A stretch of DNA of 64,000 nucleotides from Massospora cicadina (taxonomy: Eukaryota; Entomophthoromycota; Entomophthoromycetes; Entomophthorales; Entomophthoraceae). The notes beneath the pieces are model-generated. The model was not told where the DNA came from. It saw nothing but the letters and a program-made list of their open reading frames with translations, and ran no database searches. Numbering within the stretch: position 1 is the first letter of the stretch; each line of letters starts with the position of its first letter. The translations under genes and the position numbers were made by a program. The stretch spans positions 372,001 to 436,000 of the forward strand of contig JAKSZP010014447.1 of NCBI GenBank assembly GCA_022478985.1, read 5' to 3'. Shown here piece after piece: positions 1-12,140 of this stretch.

Positions 1-2
1 AC

Positions 3-1447
3 CTCCCCCCACCCCACCTGCTTGACCACAAGGCTAGATGGGCGGTGACCAAGGAGGGCATCACCCGCGCTGCTTACAACTGTGCCAAAGCCCAGATGAC
101 TGCAGCTCGCGCCAGAGTCAAAAGGGCGGAAGCCAGAATCAGACATCTAGAGCGAAACTACCAGCCTTCGCCCTCTCCCAGATGGTTGGAAGACTGGGAA
201 GCGGCGCAGGAAGCACTCCGCTTGGAGCTCACACTGCAGGAAGAACGAGCATCAAACTTTACAACATCTCGTTACTATGCTCAATGGGAACGCCCCACTC
301 GCTTCTTCTTTCAGAAACAGAAAGCCCGGTCAACAGCGCAGGATATTACTGCACTGAAGATTGGCACTACAACCACTTCAGATAAGGAGGAAATCACGCA
401 AGAACTACGCCGCTTCTACTCCAGCCTCTTCCATGCCACCCAGGTGGACCCATCAAACATCCAAGACTTCCTGTGGCGGGCTCCAGAGCCGCCCATTGAC
501 CCACGGGCTGATGAGGCTCTACTGGCGCCTATTTCCATCCAGGAGGTGATGGAAACCCTTCTGAAATCCCCACGGCTTAAAGCCCCAGGCCCAGACGGAA
601 TACCCTTTGAGGTGTACCTTCTGGAACCTGCAGTGATAGCCAGAACCCTCCGCGACCTCTTCGCTGAACTCTTGGTGAATGGCGAGGTCCTCCCCGACTC
701 CAGAGGCTCAATCACGACCCTCATTCACAAGAAGTCAGCTCGTGAGAACCTGGCGAACTGGCGCCCCATAGCGTTGATCAACACAGACCACAAGCTCTTC
801 ACGAAGCTTCTGGCCAACCGCATCACCAAATGGGTGTCACCTCGCCTCTCCCCAAACTAGCACGGTTTTATTCCGGGGAGGTCGTTATGGGACAACTATA
901 ATGACCTTCACGTGACTTTGACTCTAACTCTCGTAAGGTGAATGGCTTTGTGGCTCTCCTGGATATGGAGAAAGCATATGATCGGGTAGCCTGGAAGTAT
1001 ATTGATGCTTCCCTGGCCCGCTTCCATCTCCCACCCGCAGCTAGGAGCTGAATATCAGCGCTCTATGACCAGCTCCACACCAGAGTCCTGGCGCCAATGG
1101 GTTTTACAGTGGCAGTACCAGTTGGACAAGGTCTCCGGCAAGGGGACCCCCTCTTGGCCTCCTTACAGGACAAGCTAACAGGGATTCTGGTCCCAGGTAA
1201 AGCCCCCACACGCACCATGGCATTTGCAGATGACACTGCCATTGCATTTGGCTGCCCTGGGGATGTTGCCCTCGCTGCTGTGACCATTGAGAGGTACACC
1301 AAGGCGTCCAACGCCATGGTCAACACCTCCAAGACAACAGTTGTACAGGTTGGCTCCCCCACCTTCCCCCACCATTTGGTATTGAACCTGAGCGCGGTAC
1401 CTTCCGTCACCTGGGCGTTCTCACCAACCAACAAGGAGTTGCGCTAA
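3..1447 (+). pseudogene. LINE-A ORF2: linker and reverse transcriptase, broken
   Basis: The frame is open from the left edge to a TAG at 858-860, so the protein begins upstream of the window. It carries a Lys/Arg/Glu-rich linker, then RT fingers with APGPDGIPFEVY (near 580-620) and NWRPIALINTDHKLF (near 757-800). HGFIPGRSLWDN follows directly after the TAG in the same frame. The palm continues in other frames: LLDMEKAYDRVAW with the first catalytic Asp near 958-995, GLRQGDPL near 1130-1152, and FADD, the catalytic pair, near 1223-1234. A frameshift lies near 930 and a TGA near 1050. About 30 residues expected between GDPL and LTG are missing, so there is also an in-frame deletion. The family assignment is secure; activity is excluded. 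Confidence 0.88.
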
Positions 1448-2620
1448 AAGACAATGAGGACTTGCTCCTTGCAGCAGTTAACTCCAGGATTGCCAGCTGG
1501 AACCGGCGGCACATCACCCCCCAGGGTCGAGCTCTGATGGCCAATGTGTTCCTCCTCTCCAAAGTCTGGTTCCGAGCGCACGTCTGCCCATTCACAGATG
1601 CCTTTTATACGCGGCTCAATGTACTCCTCCGCTGTTGGATCTGGGGCTCAAACCATCCACCAATGGCCCTCTCAACCATTGCCCGACCCTGCAATGAAGG
1701 GGCCTAGGGCTTCTGGACACGCGATCCCACGCCACCGCAATCTTCCTGAAGTTCCTATGGCCGATTGTCTGCTGGGACGCGACCCCCATGCCCAATGGGC
1801 GCCCGCCCTCCGCCAGTCATTGTCAGCAGCTCTGGATCTTCCAAGAGCATTTTGACCTCATTAGGGGAGTGGCTCACAAACCACCCAGGCCATCGCCTAA
1901 AACCATCCTCATCCCCCTACTGGAACCAGGCTCTCCTTGCCCTGAAACGAGTAGGCGCGCGGATCCACCATGCCTTCCCATACAGAAGGGAAGGCCCTGG
2001 CCTCAGCCCCCGTCGCCATGCAATTGTGCACAATGGACAAGTTGTCACAACTCACCTCAACCCCAAGATCGTCCTCCCATCCGCCCAAGACTCCTTTAGC
2101 TCCTCCCTCCCTCCGTGAGATTTGACCTTAAGGAATTGTGGAAGGACGTCTATCACCCCATCCTGTCAGCAAAGGTGTCCAACACCTTATGGAAGGTGCT
2201 ACACTGTTCATACAGGACAGGGGACCGGACTGGCCCTACCTTCCAGCACTGAAGCTGCCCCCGCTGTGTGGAGCCTATTGACTCCCACCTCCATCGTTTT
2301 TTCACCTGTCCAGGTGTCGCCGCATTTTGGCCAAAGGCCCGCGCGCTCCTCCATGCTCAGCCCTGGTTTGGACACCCTGTGCAAGACCTCATGTTTGAGC
2401 AGACATTGCCTGGTTGCCATCAACCCCTCCGTGTCCTCGCCTATGCCACAGCCATCTGGACCATCCATAACTCCTTCCTTCGTGCTGCCTTTGACCAGCA
2501 GGTGTGGACCCTTCCACACATGATCACCCACTTTCAGGTACACTTTGAGATGGCCCTGAAGGTCTGCACTATATATATATATATATATGTCGCCAACCCT
2601 CCCCCGCTCAGTTGTCACTG
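1448..2620 (+). pseudogene. LINE-A ORF2: C-terminal region with zf-RVT-like motif, broken
   Basis: This continues ORF2 downstream of the RT palm, spread over at least three frames (1462-1707, 1544-1855, 2268-2600). The stretch SRIASWNRRHITPQGRALMA and the following LSKVWFRAH match the thumb/connection region typical of LINEs; LINE-B has the counterpart TGRVVLANSMLLSKVWFGAH. Near 2256-2320 there is a CxxC followed by HxxFxxC (CVEPIDSHLHRFFTC), the zf-RVT type motif found near the C-terminus of many LINE ORF2 proteins. A TA microsatellite follows at 2570. Frameshifts near 1400, 1700 and 2100 break it. Confidence 0.75.
2570..2588. repeat. TA dinucleotide microsatellite
   Basis: About nine TA units lie near the end of LINE-A ORF2. 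It probably arose by slippage after insertion. Confidence 0.9.
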
Positions 2621-2701
2621 CAGCACGGCTCTGGCGCGCAAACCCCCCCTCCCTTTCTCGATGCCTCCTCCCTCCCCTTCCCTCATATCAGGCTCTTAGG
2701 A

Positions 2702-2769
2702 GCCCAGGCGTAATTCAATAAACATCGATGAATCCCCCCTTGGGTTGGGACCATCTAGTACTAAAAAAA
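2702..2769 (+). other. LINE-A 3' UTR end: polyadenylation signal and terminal tail
   Basis: AATAAA lies at 2717-2722. The next block (CATCGATGAATCCCC, then GGGTTGGGACCATCTAG) ends in TACT followed by seven A at 2763-2769. Target-primed reverse transcription starts at this end, so truncated copies keep it. Three such copies are present in the window and all share this terminus. The 45-50 bp before the A run may be what the element's RT recognises; that is inference. Confidence 0.85.
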
Positions 2770-2879
2770 TCTGGAATGGTAGACTAATGCACCTTTTTTA
2801 ATTCCAGGCTTATAACTTTATCATGAGTTTACCCCAGAGTCAAATACAAGATTATAGATTGCTAATTATAGATTCAAAT

Positions 2880-3920
2880 GTAACTGTAACAGCGGCTTTG
2901 TTGAAATATTACATGAGAAGACAATAACGGCGCTCAATCTAATGAACCTCCACTAGCAATACAGGAATTGTATTTAAGACTAATACCTTCTATAAGAGCC
3001 ACAAACTTTTTAAGAATGATGGTGAAGTAAACATTAATTTCTCTAGGATTTTAAATCGCCCAAACATCATCATCAACGCGATAAGGCTTTATAATATGGT
3101 GGCATATAAAAACAATATAATTCCTGAAGCCTCAGTAATACAGGGAATTATTAATTTTTTATCAAAAACTTTTTTATTCTGACATAAGCCCGGTGTAAAA
3201 TCATTATACAAAAACATAGTTCTTTGCTTATTAAATCCCCATTTTTGCATGACACACCTTGTCTATAATGTTTTAGGCCAACTGCTGACTGGCACTGACC
3301 TGTAATTACATAATAGTGGAAATAGACCACTTGACAAAGTGTGTTTAAGCATGAGCTATATTAGACTTATGCGCAGTAGTTATTACTAGATTATCATAGA
3401 GTGCATTACCTGATAGAATGGTAGCTTTCAGTTCATTCTCGCAAACAATGGAACTAAGTCACTATTCATGTTATGGCTAATCTAGATAATATGATGGTGA
3501 ACAGCAGAGTGTCGGTGACAAAATATCACCATGATTCTATTGTTACTTTTAAATGAGTCAACGAATTTAGTAAAAATCAAAAAAAATGCAGCAACTAAAC
3601 TTTGGAATGAAGTTTACTTATCCCCCCACTATTTTTTCATATAATATCATCTATTTTAAGGAACTGGGAAGACTCATTCCAAATAGTAAATTTAGGCACC
3701 AGGTCTTTCCCATATGCTACATTTTTGTATATATGATACAGCTATATTGGAATACAGCATTAATTGTATTACCAATTTCCCAAGTTGAAAAACTCAATAG
3801 CAAAGCCTTTTCCACTAATTTGGAAAAGAAAGGTACTTATCATGACGCTGTTCTAATGATAATGATCTATAATGACACAATCTATAACAAGATGATAAGT
3901 ACTGTCCTGTATTAATTATG
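2880..3920 (+). pseudogene. Ty3/Gypsy integrase remnant
   Basis: Translation in several frames follows the integrase of Gypsy-5 (55646-61540) segment by segment. IECIT then NGSFQFILANNGTK (near 3400-3455) matches MECVI and [23 protein letters not shown] and GTGKTHSK (near 3600-3680) match the region before PFQLLYGR. Near 3710-3830 residues such as LHFCIYDT align with LYLCVEDT. The second catalytic Asp is Asn here (AAC at 3444-3446). No LTR or start is recognisable. It is an old, 5'-lost copy of the Gypsy-2/3/5 lineage. Confidence 0.7.
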
Positions 3921-4080
3921 GCTTTGGATGAAAGGACAATATATTGAGCATATTGTGACGCTCAAGGCTATGCCTGACTGCCACATAGTTTTAAAACTAT
4001 GATAAATATAAAAGGTAAACAGATGGTCTACAAACATCTAGACCATCAAATATTGGCTGTTGATTTATATTTAAAAATAA
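3921..4080. other. AT-rich stretch without recognisable content
   Basis: This may be the tail of the preceding Gypsy remnant. I see no ORF or motif. Confidence 0.4.
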
Positions 4081-4290
4081 ATGATTAATTCTGACTAAAT
4101 GGAACAAATCATCTTGTATTAAAACTAAAATCAAGAACGAAATAAAGTTTGACTTTGAGAACTTTTTTAAAGACCACAAGTATACGCGTAAAAGTTTTGG
4201 TAATGATAAGAGTACCTAATGGACGTTATAAAAAGGGTCTAGATAATAACGGAGGCTGATATTTTCAAAATAGGCCATTGATAGTCCTTG
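4081..4290 (+). repeat. Dispersed repeat family P, copy 1
   Basis: This resembles 5470-5680. Shared blocks include GTTTTGGTAATGATAAGAG, GAGTACC then TGGACGTT, a TATA-like GTTATAAAAAGGG, AACGGAGGCT and TCAAAATAGG. Similarity by eye is about 65%. The TATA-like core suggests an old LTR piece, but I found no element boundaries. Confidence 0.55.
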
Positions 4291-5469
4291 AACAGCAGAG
4301 TCTTCAGGACATTCCTACGTGTATTTCACATATTTCTCTTTTATAAATCATAAAGAAAACCAAACAAACTCTGTTTAAGAAACTTTGTCTTATAAAATTT
4401 TCAATAAAGTGTATTTAAATCTAGAAACATTTTGTATGATTTTAAAAAACATCTTTATTTAAAATGACTGTCTTTTGGCATTTGTGTAGTCATGAGCTAC
4501 CCTCTTGGGTTTAGAAAGGTCACCGCTAGTATGCAGCTGCTAATAGTGGTCTAAACCTAGCTGCTAAGATTCCTTTAGGGGTCCCCCTGATTCTGGGATC
4601 TCTTGTAATAAATTCAATTAACCAATGGTCTGACAATTTTTATAGTGTTTATCACGTTTGGAACACTATTGGTTCCCAGCTATCATTACTTTATCTGCAA
4701 TCATAAGAAGACAGTTTCTATCACATTAGACGAATTTAAAACCGTATGCTTCTCTTCCTGTGAGCGATAATTCAGATTCATGATGAAAAACAGGCCTCTA
4801 TCTGGGCTTGTTACTTATCTTAAACGACCACCCTCCTGCACCTGTTATGGTTTTAGTTTTCAACCCTTCCCTGGGTATAATAATTGTTGTCTATTAGCTC
4901 ATCTTGATAAACGCCGCCAAGCTCAGCCCAGTTTGGCCTTTCCTGGCTCGCCTATCATTAGAGCCGTTGACTTGCTCACTCCATAACCACTCTTCTTTAC
5001 AACCATAAGGTAATTGTTCCAAATTTTGTAACATAGGTGACACCTTCTATACCTAGAACCTCAGTGTTACCTGTCCCGTCATTTATTATCAGAAATAAGC
5101 CCACGTTTACTAGCAAGTTATTTGTCCAGATGATACAAACACTAATTTTGGAAATCAGCCAGTCCATTCACCAAGCTAGAAATAATGTAACTGTCTAATT
5201 GCTTATAAAGCCGCCCAGATCTGCATCAGAAAAAATTATATCATTTGTCGCTCATACAACATATGATAATGCCACAGGGCCCAAACTGATGTTTACTACC
5301 ACTGCCGTCACTGGTAAGGATTATTTCTTAAAACGTGGTTATTTGAAGGTCAATGTTTACCTAACTGCAACCTAGCCTTATTTTCTCTCAATGGGAACAC
5401 TAAAGCCAAACAGGTAATCTATAGGAGCCTAGGCTCTCTTCTATTAAATGATGATGGCATACCAACTAT
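4291..5469. other. AT-rich non-coding stretch between two copies of repeat P
   Basis: Only short ORFs are seen (for example 4780-4986, 68 codons) and none shows a recognisable motif. Given the flanking repeats it may be the gutted interior of an old LTR element. Confidence 0.35.
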
Positions 5470-5680
5470 TAACAATAGAACTTAACAAAGTGGCAATTAT
5501 TGGCATAAGTCAAAGAGAATTGATAACAAATTGAAAGCTAACTCTAACCATGTTTTCAAGGCTCTGAATATATGTGTAAAGTTTTGTTAATGATACGAGT
5601 ACCCATTGGACGTTCTATAATTGGTCTTGACAAGGGCAACGGAGGCTATGATTCTCAAAATAGGGTAGTTAAATAGTACA
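5470..5680 (+). repeat. Dispersed repeat family P, copy 2
   Basis: Homologous in order and orientation to 4081-4290: GTTTTGTTAATGATACGAG, GAGTACCCATTGGACGTT, CTATAATTGGTCT, GGCAACGGAGGCT and TCAAAATAGGG. Confidence 0.55.
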
Positions 5681-5894
5681 CCCATTTGGAACTTACAGTC
5701 ACACAAATAAAAATATCCTAAAATTTAACTCGTTACACATTTTTATAAGAACAAACAGCTTTACTATGTTAGAGCAACTTTCTTAATTAAATACCTGATA
5801 AAAAGCAAAAAAAACTAGAATTAGTTTTTAATTTTAGAGATAGTATTACTCTAGAATGAACATAATCTGCTATTGAACCTATAAGAATACATTA

Positions 5895-6330
5895 AGGAGA
5901 ACAATCCAAACTTTTTGAAGGTTGGAACAGTGAACAGTTCAGATGCCCCCTCTGAGGTAAAGCCTTCCTGACTTAAATGATTCTTTGCTTGATAGGTCAA
6001 AGCCCCCAGATAGGCAAGAATTAGTAAAAGGGATCAAGAATTGTCACAAGGTAAAATTCTGACTGGTTCACTGATTGAAGACATGGGCGAAACTTCATCT
6101 TGATACACAGAGTTGCAATCTAGAAGCACCAGAACAATTGTTAATAAGATTTTAGACATTGAAATAGAAAGGATGGCCATCACTCAACCCTCCTACTGGG
6201 TGATAAGAGAAGATCCTAATCAAGGAGGACACAGATGCTCAATTAGCCACAAGGCACCCTTCATCCTATAGATATTGATAATTTCGACCTAATAAAAGTT
6301 AGTTCTAGACTCTTCCACCACTTTTTATTA
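5895..6330 (+). repeat. Dispersed repeat family Q, copy 1
   Basis: This aligns with 34205-34620 in the same orientation. Shared blocks are GGAGAACAATCCAAACTT, TTGCTTGATAGG, GAATTGTCACAAGGTA, TTTTGACTGG-like and CACCCTTCATCCTATAGATATTGA-like. Divergence is high and no coding frame survives. The family is unknown. Confidence 0.6.
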
Positions 6331-7109
6331 GCATATATTTATGTTTATTCACATATCTATGACAATATTATTAGCATATGTGAACAGGATAGTTGCTAAT
6401 ACGTGACCCTTCTGAAATAAAAGTGCATAATTATTACCTCTTTGAAGCCATTTTGCTGCTAATTCCATCACAAAGAAAGGTAATAGCAGACAAGTGACTC
6501 AGGGAAACTGAAAAATAACAATTTGGCTTTACTATAATGGTTAAGCCTGTATTGGTGATTACTAAAGGGGTCCCTAATTGTACCATTGAAACCATAAATC
6601 ATGTAAAATGTACAATAATTCTAGCGATGGATCTCATTCCTCCAATGGGTCGGAAAGAAACACCCTATTGACTAACAACTCCAAATATGAAAAAACCTGT
6701 ACAACTTGAAATTTTCAAGTTCTGGGTCATTTTTGAGTTCAACTACCTTTTCCAGACCGCATTCAATAATACCTACTATCCAAAAATATCAGCGGTACAA
6801 TCCAGCAGCTTTTGGATGAAATTTTCTCTAATAAAGCAAAAACAGACGCTCCCAAGCTACTCCAGTAACTTTTTTATATGTGATTAATTTATGGTTCTGC
6901 AATCCTGGCCACCAATATGTTATCAAATGGAGTGGAACCCTACCTTTGCCAGTTTGTGCAACCTGCCCTTCACACCTCTTCCAGATAGTGAGACGCATTA
7001 ACCTGAATTGCTAAGACATATGATATTAACGCAAACCTCAACTCCAACCTTATTGACTTTATAACGCCATTTACTCATCTTCCCGAGATAACCTTAGGCA
7101 TTCCAGAAC
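6331..7109. other. AT-rich non-coding stretch
   Basis: There is a 66-codon ORF at 6687-6887 with no recognisable motif. I see nothing else that I can support. Confidence 0.35.
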
Positions 7110-7126
7110 AATTGAAGCCTCATTAA
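7110..7126. repeat. LINE-B target-site duplication, 3' side
   Basis: AATTGAAGCCTCATTAA matches AATTGACGCCTCATTAA at 12410-12426 with one mismatch in 17. Such a match at the two expected element borders is very unlikely by chance and defines LINE-B as 7127-12409. Confidence 0.75.
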
Positions 7127-7307
7127 ATTTAAATTTTAATTTATTGTGGGGAAGGCCAACCATGGGACGGACACTTCCGAATATGACTCAGACGAAACAA
7201 AACTTAGTACCAGGGGAGGCACCCCAGAGAAGCGATGCTATCTCTTGTTGCCAGCGGGAACGCCACTTATGGGAAGGGGGAGGGAACGTGTGTAGGGGAC
7301 GTAGCCA

Positions 7308-10300
7308 CTATTGAGCACGTGTGGAGGAAGGGGTCTGATTCGATGAACCAGACTGGGAACCAGGAGGAGACCAGCTGTCGGCAACGCGGTGGGAGATATC
7401 CAAACATCCACGCTTGAAAGTGATCCACCAAATGAGACCGGAATCTGTGGACAGCTTCAGGGAGGGTGGGGATGGATCCAGCGATGGCATCCAAGACAAT
7501 CGTGTGGATAGTCCACATGGCGATTGCAACCACCAGAGCATGGAGGGAGGGTGGGAGGGGGAGGCCATTGATGAAGCAAACATATCTCTTGACAGACTGA
7601 AGGGATGTGTTTGATCCTGGCTTAGCAGACGTTGGACTTCGCGCCATATTACTTTAGAGGTGGGGCACTTCTCCAGGTGGTGAAACAGCGTTCCATACTG
7701 GCCACACATGACACAGGATGAGTGTAAAGCATTAGAGCGCTCAGCTGTACGATACACCCGCCTCAGGCAGCGCCACACATGGGAGCGGACTTGAGGCTGC
7801 AACAGAGGATGGTGTGCATATTTCCAGATAGTCTTTTGGGTCTCAGTGGAATAAGGGATGTCCATCATGTCCAGGTAGTCCACCCTGGATAGGACATGGG
7901 GTCGAATGGGGATCACACCATCATGGATGGGTAGCCCCTGTACCTCTTGTGTGAACTGAGGAGAGGGGCGGCCTCTTTGGGTTGTATGTCCACTAATACG
8001 AATTCTCCACTCTGCGCTTTTCATGGAGAGTAGGATTCGTTTGTAGTGGGTTTCGGTCCCGTGAGGACCTGTGGCCGATGTGTGTGATGCGAGGTATTTC
8101 ATCAGGGAGTGGGGGTTTGATGGATTGTTGAGGCCCAAGGCTCAGGAGAAGTTGGAGCGGGCTGCGCGGGACCAGTGTTGGGATGGGAGTATAGGAGCAG
8201 TGACAGCCGCAATCCAGGTGCCCAAGATCTTGGCGGCATGGGCTTTGAAGTCAAGTAGGCCCATGCCACCATGATGATGAGGGCCAAACATGACCTCTAG
8301 CCGTACTGGTGGAGGGCGGCCTGACCAAAGCCAACCTTGTAGCAAAGCATACAGGGATTTAAAGAAGCTTGGGGAGAAGGGGATGGCGTGGGCTCCGAAC
8401 CAGACTTTGGATAGGAGCATAGAGTTGGCAAGAACAACCCTGCCAGTGAGGGTAGTAGGGTGGGCTCTGAGAGAGGCGATTCGCTTCATCACGTTGTCCA
8501 GTATATGGCACTCCATTACTGCTGACGCATATCCACCTGCCTCCAACCACACGCCCAGATGGCGCACCGGTCCTATGGTAGGACGTGGCATGAAGGGGAG
8601 CACCAGTTGAGCGGTGTGTTTTGAGTTAGTAAGGCGTGGACGTGGGCGAGCAGATGGGCCGGGTTGGGAACTACTTTCTGGGGCCCAGCAGTTCTGAAAC
8701 CGACCAAGGAGGATGATTTCAGTTTTGGAGGCGTTCAGTGCTGCGTTGCTTACCCGGGAATATTCCTGGATGAGGGCTTCAAGCGCGCGTGCATCTTTGT
8801 TATCAGACACCCCCACCATGCAATCATCTGCAAATGCCATCATCTTGACTGGGGTTTGGCCTGGCACATGGACCCCAGTGAGTTGGGCATTCACATTTCT
8901 CAGTAGTGGGTCAAGGCTGAAGCTGTATAAGAGTGGGCTAAGGGGTCCCCTTGTCGCAGGCCCCTTTGAGGATGGACTACTTCCGTTAGGAAACCTGGGC
9001 CGCGCACTGCCATTGTTGCAGATTCCGTGAGCAGCATCACCCAGTTAATGAAGCGGGGAGGTAGGCGGAATTGTTGGAGGCAGGCCCTAAGGTATTCCCA
9101 GTTTACTCTATCATAGGCCTTTTGTTGGTCCAAGAATACAAGTGCCCCAGAGGCTGTGGACTGACACACATTAGCCACAGAGTGCACGTTATCCCAAATC
9201 AACCTTCTGAGGATGTTACCAAATTGTTCTGGGGAGATGGTGGCAGATGCTACAGTCCCTAAATGGTTAGCCATGATTTTGGTTATAAATTTTGGTGTCT
9301 GTGTTTGTTAGAGAAATGAGGCGCCAGTTGGCTAAGTCTAGCCTATCCCCTTTCTTGAAGAGTGTGACTGTAAAGGCCTCATGTCCTCCTGGTAGGAGGC
9401 ACGTTTCCAACAGGCTTTGGTTGAGTGAGGCTAGCAGCAATGGGGATATATATTTAAAATATTTTTTGTAGAACTCATATGGAATGCCATCTGGGCCTGG
9501 GCATTTTCAGTTTGACGCACCGCGAATAGTAGTCCATAATTCGTTTGGAGTAATTAAATTCATTATTTCTGGGTATCAGAAAATGGTGCGGATATGAGCT
9601 CAGTCAAGAAATTCCGCCTTTTCGGCCGGCTGAATTGGTTCAGCTCGGTATAACTTGGAGTAATATCTTTGCATTTTGATTGCCACTTCAGCCGGTGTGT
9701 CCACAATAGAATTATCCGATCTTCGCACCTGTGTGCAGGCCACGCTCTGGCATGGTGCAAAAATTTTTTTGAAGAAGTATGCGGTGCACTTGTCACCTTT
9801 AGTGATGCATGTGGCCCTGTATTGGACACAAACCCGATGTTTATGTTGCCTTTCAAGTGCGTTGAGGTGGGCGGCTGCCTCCGCCCACTTCTGGCCCCAT
9901 GCAGGGCTATATCCTGAGGCTGGAATGTTGGACTCCAAGTGGGCCAATTCTGCCAGCGCATGCAATATAACCACCGATGTGGCTCGTGAGCGTCTGGATG
10001 AGAGAAGGCGATAGTGGCGGATGGTGTCTTCTTTGAAAGTTGCCCATGTGGAAATGGGGTCCGTGCATAATGGTGCAACAAATGATTTTGCCAAAGTTGC
10101 CTCTTCCACCCACGTGGAAAATCCTGGTGATGCGAGCTCAGGGGGACGGATTTTGCACCAATGTGGGGCCTTTGCAACTGTGACAGGTAAGTGGTAGGTT
10201 ATCAAGACCAGTGGGTGGTTGGAGAATTCCATTTTCGTTGTTTTGAAGTGGGAGATGTGGGGTTGGAATTTCGCCAGTGCTAGAATAAGGTTGATGCGGG

Positions 10301-10895
10301 TCATGGACCTTAATTGGCTGTTGTGGATGTGGGGATGCGTCATGTTTTTGAGCAGTGGGGCATGTTGCAGCAGTGTATCCATTAACCCAAGGGTGGCTTT
10401 TAGAACGCGTAGTTCTATGTGGCCCTGTGGGGCGTGGGGTGAGGGTGGCCACCGGTCCGTTGGTGAGGTTAGCCAACAGTTCATGTCACCAATTAGGAAA
10501 GAATTGGGGGGTAGCAGGAGGGATTTGACCAATGAGAAAAATTCCCGACGCTCATGTGCACCATTTGGGGTGTAAATGTTGATAATTGTGTGTGCAACAT
10601 CGGCCCATGAGAAAGTGACAATGAGCACTTGGCCATTTAGGAATGTTTCTGAAGATGTAAATTTGAAAAAATTGTTTTTCCAAATTAGCACCCCACAGTG
10701 CTTCGACCAAAAGGATAGGGATGGTGAGAGCATTGTTTTCCAAGCTTCCTCGGAACCTTGTGGACAGTGGAACTCCTGGATGGCCAGGATATCCACGGGT
10801 AAATTGTTTTGTAAAAAACTCAGTTTCCTAGCCCAGGACGGGGAGGCCTTGAGTCCAGTGATATTCAGCATCCCTAGAGTGAAGGTTTCCCCCAT
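7308..10895 (-). pseudogene. LINE-B ORF2: APE endonuclease, reverse transcriptase, zf-RVT-like motif
   Basis: The N-terminal 431 codons (10895-9600) form an APE-type endonuclease: LNITGLK, AIQEFHCPQG, INIYTPNG, IGDMNCW, then TRINLI and SNHPLVLI. The canonical SRID and SDH motifs both have Asp changed to Asn. A region rich in Arg/Lys/Ala follows, then RT: GPDGIPYEFYKK, LANWRLISLTNTDTK, VFLDQQKAYDRVNW, GLRQGDPL and MAFADD with intact DD near 8830. The C-terminus has CVMCGQYGTLFHHLEKC near 7660-7715. A stop lies near 9510, and frameshifts lie near 9290 and near 8940, where one C is missing after GDPLA. It is a dead copy. Confidence 0.88.
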
Positions 10896-11009
10896 CGCAC
10901 CTTATTTGTGAGGGGGTGGGCCCCTGGGCCCACCAGCCTCTTCCAGGTCCCCACGGGCTTTCACAGCAGCGTGGGTGTTAGCAGCAACGCTAATGGAGTT
11001 TTTGTTGAT

Positions 11010-12140
11010 TTATGCAGAAAGAGCTGCATTGGCTTTGGCCTTCGCTTTTTGTTTCTCCGACATTGGATGAATTTTTATGCGGTGCGGATAAGTTTGGTGC
11101 ACTGTCAAGTGGGGCAAAAAAAAATTTTCAGTTGGGATAGGTCCCAAATCAGTTTTGACCATGGCTTGGGTGCAGCGATTGGGTGAGATTGAATCTCCCA
11201 TCAGATCCTCGGATTGAGTGGCCCGTTCAGCATGGGCCTCCCAATCTGATTGGGTGATGGATTCCCAAGTTGCTTCCACTGCGAAGGTCTCCATGTCCTC
11301 CTGGCGTTGTGAGTGTGGGATGGTGGTGGTGGCCTTGGCCGCTTCCTTGGCCATGGTTCTATGGGCCTGCTTGGCCTTCTTCCGCTCCTGCGGGGAGATG
11401 GGCTTTACCAATAGGTAGCAGCCTTGTGCTCCCCATGGGAAAGCCTCCTTGGTGCTTGTGGTTGGTTTGTAGTGCGCCTCTCCACTGGCCATGGCCACCG
11501 AGGGGTGCTCTTGGAATGTGACGCCCTCTTTGATGGGGCATGCGTGTGCCTTATGGCCGAATGCATCACAGTGGGTGCAAATGGGGGGCGCGCTGTCCAC
11601 GGTTACCCAGAATGGGTGAGTGGTGTGCCCTGTGATGTCAATAAAGGTGGAGTGCGGGATCTGGGTTAGGTCCTTCGCGATCTCCTTGGTTGGGGTCAGA
11701 ACTGCGATGGCTTTGCCAGTGCACAGGTGTGGCATCAGCGTGAAACGTTGCATTTCAAAATATTGTATTTTGCCATATATGGCGAGACCATCTTTCAGGT
11801 GTTGCTCCAAAATGTCACGTTTTACCGTAGTAGGCAAAAAGTCAAACGTGAGGAAAATTTGGTTTAATTTTGTCCATCTGGTGCATTTAGTTTCAATGAC
11901 CTGTTGCCCTTTGGGGAGGTCAACCACTATGCGCACCGCTGCAGCCTCATCTGCTGCTATTTTGCTTTTGAAACCTAGGTCCAGCCAACCACGCAACATG
12001 GAGTGAGGTGCAACGTACACCGCGGTCAGGAAAATTTTGTGTACATCTTCACAAAATTTTTCTCATAGGGCCATTTTTTGGATGTCCAGATACACACGGA
12101 CTCTGAATTCCACCGATGAAAGTGGCTGGGAATGTGGCGT
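11010..12140 (-). pseudogene. LINE-B ORF1: gag-like RNA-binding protein with CCHC knuckle
   Basis: The intact part is 336 codons (12020-11010). In the middle is CTHCDAFGHKAHAC (near 11585-11545), a CX2CX4HX4C zinc knuckle. Upstream is a compact region (VRIVVDLPKG, IFLTFDFLP) that may be an RRM-like fold. Downstream is an Ala/Lys/Glu/Thr-rich low-complexity tail ending EKQKAKAKANAA. The same frame continues upstream of 12020 to about 12130 (SVEFRVRVYLDIQKMAL) through one TGA near 12066, so the original start was further 5'. ORF1 stops about 115 bp before ORF2 begins. It presumably coats the LINE RNA. Confidence 0.8.

Larger units (their letters stand above)
1..2769 (+). mobile_element. LINE-A, non-LTR retrotransposon, 5' end outside window
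   Basis: This is the 3' part of a LINE. It is clearly richer in G+C than the AT-rich DNA after 2770. The order is an ORF2 linker, reverse transcriptase, a C-terminal region with a zinc-knuckle-like motif, a short 3' UTR with AATAAA at 2717-2722, and a terminal TAGTACTAAAAAAA ending at 2769. The same 3' tail recurs at 17788, 22761 and 43622 as tiny flanked insertions, which confirms 2769 as the true 3' terminus. ORF2 is broken by several stops and frameshifts, so this copy is dead. The 5' TSD lies outside the window. Confidence 0.9.

Noticed and set aside
7235..8610. Plus-strand ORFs across LINE-B (7235-7417, 8290-8610, 9669-10014, 11620-12006)
   Set aside because: They are shadows of the minus-strand ORF1 and ORF2, which carry the recognisable RT, endonuclease and CCHC motifs.
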